From: Pseudomonadota bacterium
GTDB lineage: Bacteria > Myxococcota_A > UBA9042 > GCA-2863065
Length of the DNA: 64,000 nt
Assembly: GCA_005776725.1 (NCBI GenBank)
Contig: SXOO01000240.1
Span: 1 to 64,000 of the forward strand
Reading direction: 5' to 3'
Shown here: one piece after another, positions 42,827 to 51,500 of the stretch
Layout: each line of letters begins with the position of its first letter
Position numbering within the stretch: the stretch's first letter is position 1
Made by a program: the position numbers and the translations under genes
The notes under the pieces: generated by a model
Databases searched by the model: none
Seen by the model: only the letters and a program-made list of their open reading frames with translations
Told to the model about the DNA's origin: nothing

Positions 42827-42832
42827 ACCCTA
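42827..42832 (-). promoter_or_regulatory. -10-like TAGGGT, 7 bases before ATG 42819
   Basis: Minus-strand TAGGGTCCGGCGG-ATG. With the SNF2 gene (31540) it is the clearest member of the TAGNNTCCG set. It implies a transcript starting at or within a few bases of the start codon. Confidence 0.45.
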
Positions 42833-42896
42833 CCACACGGACCCTTGCCACGGAGTCGTCGCTGCGGCCACACTCCCGGCTCCCGGACCGACGAGG

Positions 42897-43802
42897 TTGC
42901 CCGTGCTCGAGGTGCTGTGTTTCGGTGAGGCCCTTGTCGACTTCTTCCCCGACGGGATTGGTCCCCTGGCCGCGGCGCGGGCCTTCGTGCCGCACGTGGG
43001 CGGAGCCCCGGCCAACGTCGCGATCGGGCTCGCGCGGCAGGGGGTGGACGTCGGCTTTCTCGGCGTGGTCGGACAAGACGGCTTCGGGGCGTTTCTGGAG
43101 AGCGGGCTCAGGGAAGCCGGCGTAAACGTGGCGGGGCTGGTGCGCACGCGCGAGGCGCAGACCGGCATCTGCTTCGTGACCCGCCTCGAGGGTGGTGAGC
43201 GCGGCTTCACGGGTTATGGCGCCCCCGCCGCAGAGACAGCCGTCCCAGCGGACGCCTTCCCGCTGGAGCTGGTCCGAGACACGCGCGTCCTCCACCTGGG
43301 CTCCAACCTGCTCATCAACCCCGAGGGCCATACGGCCACTTGGAGGGCGATCGCCGTGGCGCGCGAGGCAGGGGCTCGGGTGGCCTGCGACCCCAACCTA
43401 CGCGCTCACCGTTGGGCCTCGCAAACGGCGATGCGGCGGGAGGCGATCGCGCTCCTCGCGGCGGTGGACGTGGTGAAGCTGTCGCTCGAGGAGGTCCTAG
43501 TGCTTGCCGGCGGGGCCGACGAACGGGCGCTGCCCTTTCGGGAGGACGCCGTGGTCTTCGTGACAGAAGGCGCCGGTGGCGCGCGCTGGTCCTATCGCGG
43601 CCTGACGGGCCGGATGGGCTCGCCCAACATCGAGGCGGTCGATACGACGGGGGCTGGGGACGCGTTCATGGCAGGGGCCCTGGCGGTGCTGTGCCGGGCC
43701 ACCCAGCTCGACGCGGCGGTCCTCGAGCGTGCCGCCGCGCAGGGCTGCGCGCTCGGTGCCCGGGCGTGTACAGCCGTGGGGGCCACGGCCGCGTTCTCCT
43801 AG
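42897..43802 (+). CDS. PfkB-family sugar kinase (fructokinase/ribokinase-like)
   Basis: A 301-residue carbohydrate kinase. The first PfkB signature GGAPANVAIGLARQG is near residue 40 and the second, DTTGAGDAFMAGAL, with the catalytic Asp, near residue 250. FGEALVDFFPDG at the start and DPNLRAHRW in the middle (sugar-site region) resemble bacterial fructokinases and 2-keto-3-deoxygluconate kinases. It phosphorylates a sugar with ATP in the cytoplasm; the exact sugar is uncertain. The frame begins at TTG 42897, with GTG 42903 an alternative. It is divergent from the TPR gene and appears monocistronic. Confidence 0.9.
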   Translation: MPVLEVLCFGEALVDFFPDGIGPLAAARAFVPHVGGAPANVAIGLARQGVDVGFLGVVGQDGFGAFLESGLREAGVNVAGLVRTREAQTGICFVTRLEGGERGFTGYGAPAAETAVPADAFPLELVRDTRVLHLGSNLLINPEGHTATWRAIAVAREAGARVACDPNLRAHRWASQTAMRREAIALLAAVDVVKLSLEEVLVLAGGADERALPFREDAVVFVTEGAGGARWSYRGLTGRMGSPNIEAVDTTGAGDAFMAGALAVLCRATQLDAAVLERAAAQGCALGARACTAVGATAAFS

Positions 43803-43823
43803 AAGGATCTTGGGTTCGAGTGG

Positions 43824-43849
43824 CGGGGGCTATCGGGCCTCGACCCCCG
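43824..43849. terminator. Weak hairpin between convergent genes
   Basis: CGGGGG (43824-43829) pairs with CCCCCG (43844-43849) across a 14-base loop in the 51-base gap between the PfkB kinase and the Cys-rich lipoprotein. Confidence 0.3.
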
Positions 43850-43853
43850 GGCG

Positions 43854-46800
43854 TTACGGGATGAAGCGCCAGAGCACAGGGCCCTTCGCGCTGCTGTTGA
43901 CGCCGAAGATGAACAACCCGCCACCGGCGCTCCCCGTGACCACCTGGGGGACATCGCTGCCCTCGTCCGAGGGCAGGATGTACGTGCCCCAGTGGCTCAA
44001 GGTGCCGGGCTCGCCGCCTGCAGGCAGGACGTAGAGGCGATAGAGGCCCTTGCTGATGGAGCGCCCCACGAGGGCCACGGAGCCCCCAAAGGTGACCCCC
44101 GAGTACCAGTCGACGTCCGCGGCAAAGGTCGTGAGCGTCTTGCAGACGTCGAGTGAGCAGTGGCGCAGCAGGCCGCCGACTCCAAAGTGGTACGCATTTG
44201 TAGCGTCTACCTGCACGCTGCCACGGTAGTTGGCCCCCGAGCCGGGGATCGAGTTGCCGCCGCTGTACAAGAACGTGCCCTTCGGGTCGTGCAGCAGGTC
44301 GAGCGTGCCGGAGGTGGAGGCGCTCCCGAGCCAGCCGCCCGCGAGATACGTGCCGTAGGCGCAGAGCGTCCCGGCGCACTCCTCCGCCTCCGTGAACAGG
44401 GTGCTCCCGACGAAGTCGAGGAACTTCGCTGACGGCGAGGTCGGCAGCGTTGCCGGCGAGCAGCTCCAGTTGGAGCCGTCGGTGCCGCAGACGAACGCCG
44501 TGCCCGTGGGGACGCTGGGGTCGCGGCCGCCCACGAGGTACCAGCTTTCGGTCGAGAAGAGCGAGTAGGTCGTGGCGGTGGACACCGTGTGCATGTTGGA
44601 CTTCGGTGTAGTGTCCGGCAGCTGATCCATGGCGCTGTGAAGGGTGGTGCCCGAGTAGTCGACCGCCGAGAGGTCATCGGTGATGAGACCCACGAGCGCG
44701 TCTTCCCCAACCACGACGGCGCCTGCGGCTCCGCGGAGCCTCCCGGAGGTGGTACCGAGGAGCTTGAAGGCCCCTGATCCGTCCGCCGTGTACACGCTTG
44801 CGCTCGCGGAGCCAGTCGTGCCGCAGCCGCTGGGTATTCCGAACTTGTACGTAGTCATGTTGTACGCGGCCACGGGCACGCCACGAAAGGTCGTGGCGCC
44901 CACGGCGGCCCACGCGGTCGGCGGACACAGGTTCGAGAGGCCAGGGTAGCTCTGGATCCCGCCCGCACACCGACCCGCTACGCAGAGATCGATGGTGGTG
45001 GTGCTGTTGTCGTCGTCGCATGCCGAGAGCTCGGGCAGGCTCGTGTAGCTGCACCCATTTGCGGTGCAGGCGTCAACGGTGCACGTGTTCTTGTCGTCGC
45101 AAAGCGCTGCGGAGGGCGTGAACGAGCACTGACCCGTCACGGGGTCGCACGTGTCAATCGTGCAGGCCAACCCGTCGTCACAGCTCAGCTGTACCGTGGA
45201 CTTGCAGAGGGCTCCGCTGCACCGCTCTGCTGTGCAGAGGTTGTTGTCGGTGTCGCACTCCGCTTGGTCCGTCACGATGTACGCACACCCCTTCGTGGGT
45301 GAGCAGTCACCGACTGTGCACGGCTTCCCGTCGTCGCAAATAACCGGCGACCCCAAGCACTTGCCCAAACTGTCGCACCGGTCCGGCTCCGTGCAGAGGC
45401 TCCCGTCGTTGCATAACGTCCCGGTGGGCGCCACGGTGAACTTGCAGCCCGTGAGGGGGTCGCAGCCCGCGTTGACCTGACAGGTGGGCGCAGTGCACGT
45501 GACCGAAGTTCCCTTGCACGTCCCGGCAGCGCAGACCTGGCTTGTCACGCACTTCGTGTCCGCCGCGCAGCTCTTGCCCTCGTTCACGTTCACCGGGGCG
45601 CACTGTCCCGTGGCCGGCTGGCACACGTTGTCCTGGCAGACGTTGTTGCTCGCAAGGCATGTGACCGGCGTCCCAGTCTGACACTTCTTGGCGCCCTGGG
45701 CGTCTGCCACGCACTTCTCGATCCCCGTGCAGGGGTTGTTGTCGCTGCACTCGGCATCCGAGTTGCACTGGCAGATCGCCGCCCCGCCACCACACGCGCC
45801 GCCGGTACAGACCTCACCGGACGTACACGCGCTGCCGTCGTTGCAGGTGCTGCCGTTCGTGGCGTTGCTGATCTGGCAGCCGGTCGCCGGGTCGCAGCTA
45901 GATACGGTGCACGCGGTGCCAGCGGGGCAGACCGTGGTGGCGCCCGGGCTGCAAGTCTTGTTCGCGCAGACGTCGCCGGTGGTGCAGGCGTTGGAGTCCG
46001 TACACGGCCTCGTGTTGGCGTTATGGGTGCACGCGCTCGTCGGGTCGTTGGCGTTGAAGCCGGGTGGCGGCGCTCCGGGCGTGCACGTGTCGTCGGTGCA
46101 TGGATTCGAGTCCTCGCAGTTGACCGCGGTGCCGCGACAGACCTTGTCCGCTTGGCAGACGTCGCCGCTCGTGCAGATGTTGCTGTCGCTGCATGCGCCC
46201 CCGGGGATCAGCGGGAAGGTGCAGATACCTTCGACGCAGCTGTCGGTGGTGCAGACGTTTCCGTCGCTGCAGACCTTGGCAGCGCCGGCGCAGCTCGAGG
46301 CGGCGCATGCGTCGTTGATCGTGCACGGATTGCCGTCGTTGCAGCTGGCCGTGTTCGGCATGTTGGTGCATGCGCCCTGAACGCAGGCGTCGTCGGTGCA
46401 CGGGTTGTTGTCGCCGCACTCGAGCGAGGTGCCCACACACTCGCCGTCGGTGGCACGGCAGGAGTCGTCAGCTGTACAGGCGTCGGCGTCCGTGCACGCC
46501 GCGCCGGCCAGGATCGCTTGCTCGCAGGCGCCCGTGACCGGGTTGCATGACGTGACCCGGCAGGCCGTGTCGGCGGCCGTGCTGCACTCGATCACGGACT
46601 CCGGCGGGATCACGCAGGCCTTGCTGCCAGCCACCGCGAGGCACTTGACCACGCCGTTGCAGAGGTTTCCATCGTCCACGCAGTCGGTGTCCGTGGTGCA
46701 GGCGCAGTTGTTCGTGCCTGAGGCACACGACCCGGACGTGCAGGTGTCTCCCTCCGTGCAGACGTTGCCGTCGTCGCAAGGCGTCGCGTCAAGAGCGATG

Positions 46801-47819
46801 GCGGCGCATTCGCCGGTCGCCTTGTTGCAGAGATCGGCCGTGCACGCGTTCCCATCCGTACAAGACTTCGCGTTGGCCACGCAGTCGCCCAACGCGCAGG
46901 TGTCGCCGACGGTGCAGAGGTCACCATCGTCGCAGTTGCCGATGACCTTTGGGGTGGCCTGGCACTCCCCATCCGCGGCGCAGGTGCCGGTCCAGCAGCT
47001 GGGGAACGGCACGCCCTGCGGCGCGCAGGGCAGACCGGCGTCCAGGTTCACGACGTTACACGTCCCCCCGAGGCAGACGGCCACCTGGCAAGAGGTCTTC
47101 TCGACAGCGGCGCAGTCGGCGTTCACCTGGCAGTCGGGGCTCCCGTCCGTGGAGTCGGTGCTGTCGGCGGAGTCCGTCGTGTCGGTGCCGTCGGTGGTGT
47201 CGGTGGCGTCCGAGGTGCCGTCGGTGGCGTCCGAGGTGCCGTCGGTGGCGTCCGAGGTGCCGTCGGTGGCGTCCGCGGTGCCGTCGGTGGCGTCGGTGAC
47301 GTCCGAGGTGCCGTCGGTGGCGTCGGTCGTATCCGACGTGCCATCGGTCGCGTCGGTGCCGTCGGTGGCGTCGGTGGCGTCGGTGACGTCCGAGGTGCCG
47401 TCGGTGCCGTCGGTGGCATCGGTGCCGTCGCTCGAGTCCGTGGCGTCACCCGCGTCGGGCGTGTTGTCGGTCGCATCGGCGCTGTCAGTCGCGTCGGCGC
47501 TTTCAGTAGCGTCGGTCTGTCCGTCGGTCGCGTCGGTCGCGTCGGTCTGTCCGTCGGTCGAGTCCGCGGCGCCCTCGCACTGCCCGGTGGTGCTGGAGCA
47601 CGACTGGCCCGCAGGGCACGCCTTCGTGGTGAAGGCCCCGCCCGGACCGCACACCTGGCAAGTTCCGGCCACCGCCTGGCCCTCCGCGAGGCATTGGCCA
47701 TTGAGGCTGCAGAAGCCGGCCGGGCAGGCGCTCGTGGAAGGCACCTTGATGTCGCCGCACGCTGCTGCTGCAAAGGCGAGCACGACGAAAACCCAACCAC
47801 GAACGAACGAACGCTTCAT
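43854..47819 (-). CDS. Giant Cys-rich surface lipoprotein (CTDC-like repeats)
   Basis: A 1321-residue lipoprotein from ATG 47819, with AGGAG six bases upstream. Signal and lipobox (FAAAAC), then a short Cys module. About 140 residues of Thr/Asp/Ala/Ser/Gly low complexity based on the unit TDGTSDA follow (DNA repeat at 47150-47580). Residues about 225-985 carry some 19 short repeats of the type C-x-D-x-N-x-C-T-x(2-3)-D-x-C (for example CDDGDLCTVGDTC, CGDNNPCTDDAC). These resemble the CTDC repeats of Dictyostelium matrix proteins. The last 330 residues form a Ser/Gly/Thr-rich beta domain. It is probably a long extracellular stalk or matrix protein with a disulfide-rich middle. The role is inferred from architecture only. 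Confidence 0.85.
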   Translation of the reverse strand: MKRSFVRGWVFVVLAFAAAACGDIKVPSTSACPAGFCSLNGQCLAEGQAVAGTCQVCGPGGAFTTKACPAGQSCSSTTGQCEGAADSTDGQTDATDATDGQTDATESADATDSADATDNTPDAGDATDSSDGTDATDGTDGTSDVTDATDATDGTDATDGTSDTTDATDGTSDVTDATDGTADATDGTSDATDGTSDATDGTSDATDTTDGTDTTDSADSTDSTDGSPDCQVNADCAAVEKTSCQVAVCLGGTCNVVNLDAGLPCAPQGVPFPSCWTGTCAADGECQATPKVIGNCDDGDLCTVGDTCALGDCVANAKSCTDGNACTADLCNKATGECAAIALDATPCDDGNVCTEGDTCTSGSCASGTNNCACTTDTDCVDDGNLCNGVVKCLAVAGSKACVIPPESVIECSTAADTACRVTSCNPVTGACEQAILAGAACTDADACTADDSCRATDGECVGTSLECGDNNPCTDDACVQGACTNMPNTASCNDGNPCTINDACAASSCAGAAKVCSDGNVCTTDSCVEGICTFPLIPGGACSDSNICTSGDVCQADKVCRGTAVNCEDSNPCTDDTCTPGAPPPGFNANDPTSACTHNANTRPCTDSNACTTGDVCANKTCSPGATTVCPAGTACTVSSCDPATGCQISNATNGSTCNDGSACTSGEVCTGGACGGGAAICQCNSDAECSDNNPCTGIEKCVADAQGAKKCQTGTPVTCLASNNVCQDNVCQPATGQCAPVNVNEGKSCAADTKCVTSQVCAAGTCKGTSVTCTAPTCQVNAGCDPLTGCKFTVAPTGTLCNDGSLCTEPDRCDSLGKCLGSPVICDDGKPCTVGDCSPTKGCAYIVTDQAECDTDNNLCTAERCSGALCKSTVQLSCDDGLACTIDTCDPVTGQCSFTPSAALCDDKNTCTVDACTANGCSYTSLPELSACDDDNSTTTIDLCVAGRCAGGIQSYPGLSNLCPPTAWAAVGATTFRGVPVAAYNMTTYKFGIPSGCGTTGSASASVYTADGSGAFKLLGTTSGRLRGAAGAVVVGEDALVGLITDDLSAVDYSGTTLHSAMDQLPDTTPKSNMHTVSTATTYSLFSTESWYLVGGRDPSVPTGTAFVCGTDGSNWSCSPATLPTSPSAKFLDFVGSTLFTEAEECAGTLCAYGTYLAGGWLGSASTSGTLDLLHDPKGTFLYSGGNSIPGSGANYRGSVQVDATNAYHFGVGGLLRHCSLDVCKTLTTFAADVDWYSGVTFGGSVALVGRSISKGLYRLYVLPAGGEPGTLSHWGTYILPSDEGSDVPQVVTGSAGGGLFIFGVNSSAKGPVLWRFIP
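47150..47580 (-). repeat. Low-complexity repeat coding for Thr-Asp-Ala-Ser-Gly linker
   Basis: Imperfect 9- to 21-bp units. The clearest stretch (47200-47300) has four near-identical 21-bp copies encoding SDATDGT. Such DNA is prone to slippage, so linker length may vary between strains. Confidence 0.75.
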
Positions 47820-47967
47820 CAACGACTCCTGCATTGGCCAGCACTCCGGGGCTCCCGTTGGCTCTCGTCATACCGGGCACCCGATGGGGCGACACTCGGT
47901 CCCCCAGGCCCCAATATTCCGCATTCCCGCGGCGCCGGGCGAACTTTATCGGTCGTAGCGCGTCGCG

Positions 47968-48390
47968 TCAGGTTCTCGCCTCGAAGTGCTGCCAGTCGTC
48001 CGGTCGCGCCAGCCCGACCGCCTCGAGGACTAGGTGTGCGGAGCGCGCTCCGACGCGTTCGAAGGTGTCCGCGAGGATCTCGAGGCGTTGTTCGTACGGC
48101 CGCTCTTCGAGGCCCCACACCCACGCGGCGAAGGAACCATGACCTGCGCGCAGCTGCGCCACCGTCCGAGCGTTCAGCACCACGGCGCGCAGCTTGGGCC
48201 GATTCCGCAAGAGCGCGGGATCTGCCGCCAGCACCTCGAGCTGAGCTTCGGTGAGCCTAGCGGCGGACTCGGGTTCGAAGTCGCCGAATGCGCGGCGAAG
48301 CCCCGTCCATCGCGCCGTGACCACGGCGGGCGCCAGGCCGGCTTGAAGTACGGTGCGGCTCAGGATCTCGAACAGGTGCGCGTCTGACAT
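47968..48390 (-). CDS. Short DNA-3-methyladenine glycosylase I (Tag)-like protein
   Basis: A 140-residue protein whose helix pattern follows Tag: LFEILSRTVLQAGLAPAVVTARWTGLRRAFGDFEPESAARL aligns with the LCEMLILEGFQAGLSW region of Tag, and ADPALLRNRPKLRAVVLNARTV with its IIRHRGKI segment (fragments given as landmarks). Tag removes 3-methyladenine from DNA. This copy is about 50 residues shorter than usual and lacks the N-terminal and C-terminal Cys/His zinc ligands, so activity or substrate may differ. ATG 48390 has a GGAGG ribosome site seven bases upstream. It diverges from the giant glycosyltransferase-like gene. Confidence 0.7.
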   Translation of the reverse strand: MSDAHLFEILSRTVLQAGLAPAVVTARWTGLRRAFGDFEPESAARLTEAQLEVLAADPALLRNRPKLRAVVLNARTVAQLRAGHGSFAAWVWGLEERPYEQRLEILADTFERVGARSAHLVLEAVGLARPDDWQHFEART

Positions 48391-48449
48391 GGGTGGACCT
48401 CCTTCACCGGAGGCAACGCAGGGCGCGTGCCATTCGCGTGGCGTGTAGA

Positions 48450-48463
48450 CACAAGAGCTTGTG
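48450..48463. promoter_or_regulatory. Inverted repeat CACAAG-AG-CTTGTG
   Basis: A perfect 6+6 inverted repeat, 10 bases upstream of the tandem GTCCCA palindromes and in the same divergent gap. Confidence 0.35.
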
Positions 48464-48472
48464 CCGCTAGTG

Positions 48473-48491
48473 CCGTCCCATTGTGGGACGG
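48473..48491. promoter_or_regulatory. Operator candidate 1: CCGTCCCA-N3-TGGGACGG
   Basis: A perfect 8+8 inverted repeat with 3-base spacer. Its centre is 20 bases, about two helical turns, from that of the next palindrome, so dimers would bind on the same face. It is 82 bases from the divergent Tag-like start and 76 bases from TTG 48568. Confidence 0.6.
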
Positions 48492-48493
48492 TG

Positions 48494-48510
48494 CGTCCCA
48501 TAATGGGACG
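48494..48510. promoter_or_regulatory. Operator candidate 2: CGTCCCA-N3-TGGGACG
   Basis: A perfect 7+7 inverted repeat with the same half-site as operator 1. The pair, 42 bases upstream of a -10-like TAGTCT, is arranged like activator or repressor tandem sites. Confidence 0.6.
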
Positions 48511-48552
48511 GTCAGCCCAACACCGACCCCTTCTCGCCCGCGCTGAGTCGTG

Positions 48553-48558
48553 TAGTCT
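48553..48558 (+). promoter_or_regulatory. -10-like TAGTCT, 9 bases before TTG 48568
   Basis: TAGTCTCCGCGCGTT precedes the TTG start of the giant membrane gene. Member of the TAGNNTCCG set, downstream of the tandem palindromes. Confidence 0.4.
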
Positions 48559-48567
48559 CCGCGCGTT

Positions 48568-51500
48568 TTGACAGCCCCCTCCTCCGCCCTCTTTGCACGC
48601 CTTCGCCACCTCGTCGTGGCGCAGCCCGGCGTTTTCGGCTTCGTCGCGGTCGTCGTGGCTTGGCTCGCGCTCCACGCTCCAGGACTCGGAGCGCACGGCC
48701 TCTGGGACCCATGGGAGATGGACCGGGCTTACGTCGCGAGGCGCATGATCGAGCCGCCGCGCGTCCTCGTGATCGAGCGAGGAGAAGACGGGCTCGGTCC
48801 GATCGCGCAACGAGTCAAGGCAGAGCCCGGCGTCGACGTGGTGGTGCCAGACGTCCACGACGCAGCGCGGCCCACGCCCGCGCGTCTACTCGACCGAGCG
48901 ACCGAGCTGCTCGACCGCGAGGTGCACCACCTCGCGCTGCTGGACCTCGGCCCGCACGTGCGCGATCCGGGCTCCACCACTGAAGTGGAGGCCCTCGCGG
49001 GCTGGCTTGCGCGTGCGGCCGCGCGCAACCCCACGACCGAGTTCGTGCTGCTCGCGCCCACGCCCAAGCCGGGGGATCCCGTGCCAACCGTCGAGGCCTA
49101 CGCCGAGCGCCTCGCCGCCACCTGGCGAGAGGTGCGGCTGGAGCTCGCGGCTCGCGAGCTCGACGGTGGGAATGTGGGGCGCACCGGGGGGTTCCGGACC
49201 GAGCTCACCCGCGTGCTCAAAGCGGCGCGGGAGCAGGGCTACGACGCGCTCGGCCGCGGCCAAGCCGCGGACGAGGGCATGCTGGAGCGCGGTCTCCGCC
49301 GAGCCGCCGAGGCGCGCGACCTCGCCCGCCGTCTCGCGCCGGGTGTCCCCGCTGCCGTTGCGGCCAACCTCGGTGACGCCGCAGCCTTCGCGTTGCCGGC
49401 CCGAGTGCTCGAGTGGCCCACCGCTGCCGGCCCGGAGGCCCAAGAAGCGGCGAACGCGTCGATCGAGACGGTGATGGTGCGCGTTCGAGGGACCTTGGGA
49501 CGCCCCTGGCAGCGGGCCGAGCTCAAGCGTGACGGACAGACGGTCAGTGGTCCGCCGTTGGACGCGTGGCTGATGGCGCTGAGCTTCTCGCGCCTCGGGG
49601 TAAACGAGCTCGCGGCGCGGCTCCCCTTCTACCTGCTCGGACTCCTGGCTCTGATCGCGTTCTTCGCCAGCGCCCGAACTGCATTCGGGCCCGGCGTAGC
49701 CACCCTGGGCTCCCTGGTGCTCGCCACCACGCCGCTGTTCTATGCGGCTGCCCGGTCCACCGCAGGCGCTTTGTCCGCCACCGCCAGCCTCACCTTCGTC
49801 GCCGCGGGGCTCATGGGTGTGGCCGCGCGCGGCGGGCTCACCATCGGGGCAACGTGGCTCGTCGCCGTCGGGTCCGCCGGGTTGCTGTACTCGCAGGGCG
49901 TGGTCGGGCTGGGCGTGGCCGCGTTGTTGGCCGTGCTGGCGCCCTGGGTCGGAGGCGAGCGCCGAGTCACCGTGTGGCTGCCCGGGCTCATCCTGACGGG
50001 CCTCGTCGGTTGGCTCGTGTGGGAGGCCGTGGGCGAGCGTCTACCGGCGGAGTTCGGCCCCGGGCTCCCCCTCCTATCGTGGGACCTGCGGATGGAGGAC
50101 CGTCCGGTATTCCTGAACTATGACGACATGTTGAAGCAGATCGGCTTCGGCGCGCTGCCCTGGGCCCCGCTCCTGCCGCTCGCGATCGGCGTCATCGCCA
50201 CTCGCACGGAGCCGGCGGAGCAGACACGGCCCGGTGTGCTCGTGTTGCTGTGGCTCGTCGTGCCGTTCGCCGTGTTTGGCGCGGCCCAGAAGTGGACCAA
50301 CCACCTCGTCTACCCGGCCATCCCTGCCGCCGCCCTGGCGGTGGGCTTCTACCTGCACCAGGTCTTCACCGGCCAGCGCCGCGTCACCGCCTTAGAGGCC
50401 ACGGTGTTTGCGCTGATCACCGTCGTCCTCATCAACGACCTGAGGAAGTCGGCCGAGCCTGCGACCTCGTTTCTCACAGCGGACCCGCCGCTCGCCGGGA
50501 TCAAGGAGGAGTCGGACTACCCAGAGGCGGTGAAGCTGCCGTCACTCCTCACGGCGATGCTCCTCGGGGTGATCGCGCTCATCTTCGCCCATGGGGCCCG
50601 CGCGTTGCCCCGCCTACGGGTCATCTCGGAGGCGCTCACGCGGCCGGTTGGGCTCGCAGGCGCTGGCTTCGTCGCCCTGGGTGGTCTGGCCACGTGGTGG
50701 CTCATCTCGTTGCAGGGCCAGATCGCTGAGGTGTTTCTCACCCCCGGCGGGCAGATCCTCGAGCCGATTCACCGGCTCTATGTTCGCGATGTCTTCTACT
50801 GGCGGCCTCACCATTGGGCGCTGCTCATCGTCGTCGCCGTGGCGCTCTGCGTGGCGGCGCAGCGGGCGCGGCTCGTGGCGCGCTGCGCGGGCTGGGTCCG
50901 GAGCTGGGCCTTCACCCCGCTCATCGGCAACACCATCGCTCATGCGCTCGCCTGGTCGGCCGCCCTTGCGGACCGCGCGGCTCCCCTCCCTGCCGTGGCC
51001 TGGACCTTGCCCGTCATCTTCGGCCTCGCTCGAGGCGCGTATGCGCGGCCCGCGCGCCTCGGTGTGTTCGCGCTCGCGGCCACGTTGGGGCTCTTCGGCA
51101 GCCAGGCGCCGCTGGCGCTGGGCCTGGCCGCGTTGGTCGTGGGGCTGTCGCTCCTACCGGAGACGGGGTTCTGGCCCCTCGCCCGGCTCCTGGCCCGGGC
51201 TGCCTGCACCGCGGTGGTGGCCCTGCTCACGGAGTCGCCGGTCATCGCCATGCTCGCGTCCGCCGCATGCATCGCCGACGTCATCTCGCTGCGTAGAGCG
51301 CCGCCGCTCGACCTCCCGGGCCATCTCGACGGGCTCGCGGCGGTGGCAAGCTTGACCGCACCGGCGGTGCTCACGCTCGCGCCTCCGACGCTGCTCGGTG
51401 CCGCGCTGGTGGCCGTGTTCGCGGGGCTGTCCCTCGCTCCGTGGCTTGCCGCGGGTGGGTGGGGTCCCTCAGCTGGCACACTGCCGCCGAAGTCGCGATG

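Noticed and set aside
46396..47958. A 520-codon plus-strand frame
   Set aside because: Antisense to the Cys-rich lipoprotein; Ser/Val/Gln bias reflects the repeated Asp/Cys codons on the real strand.
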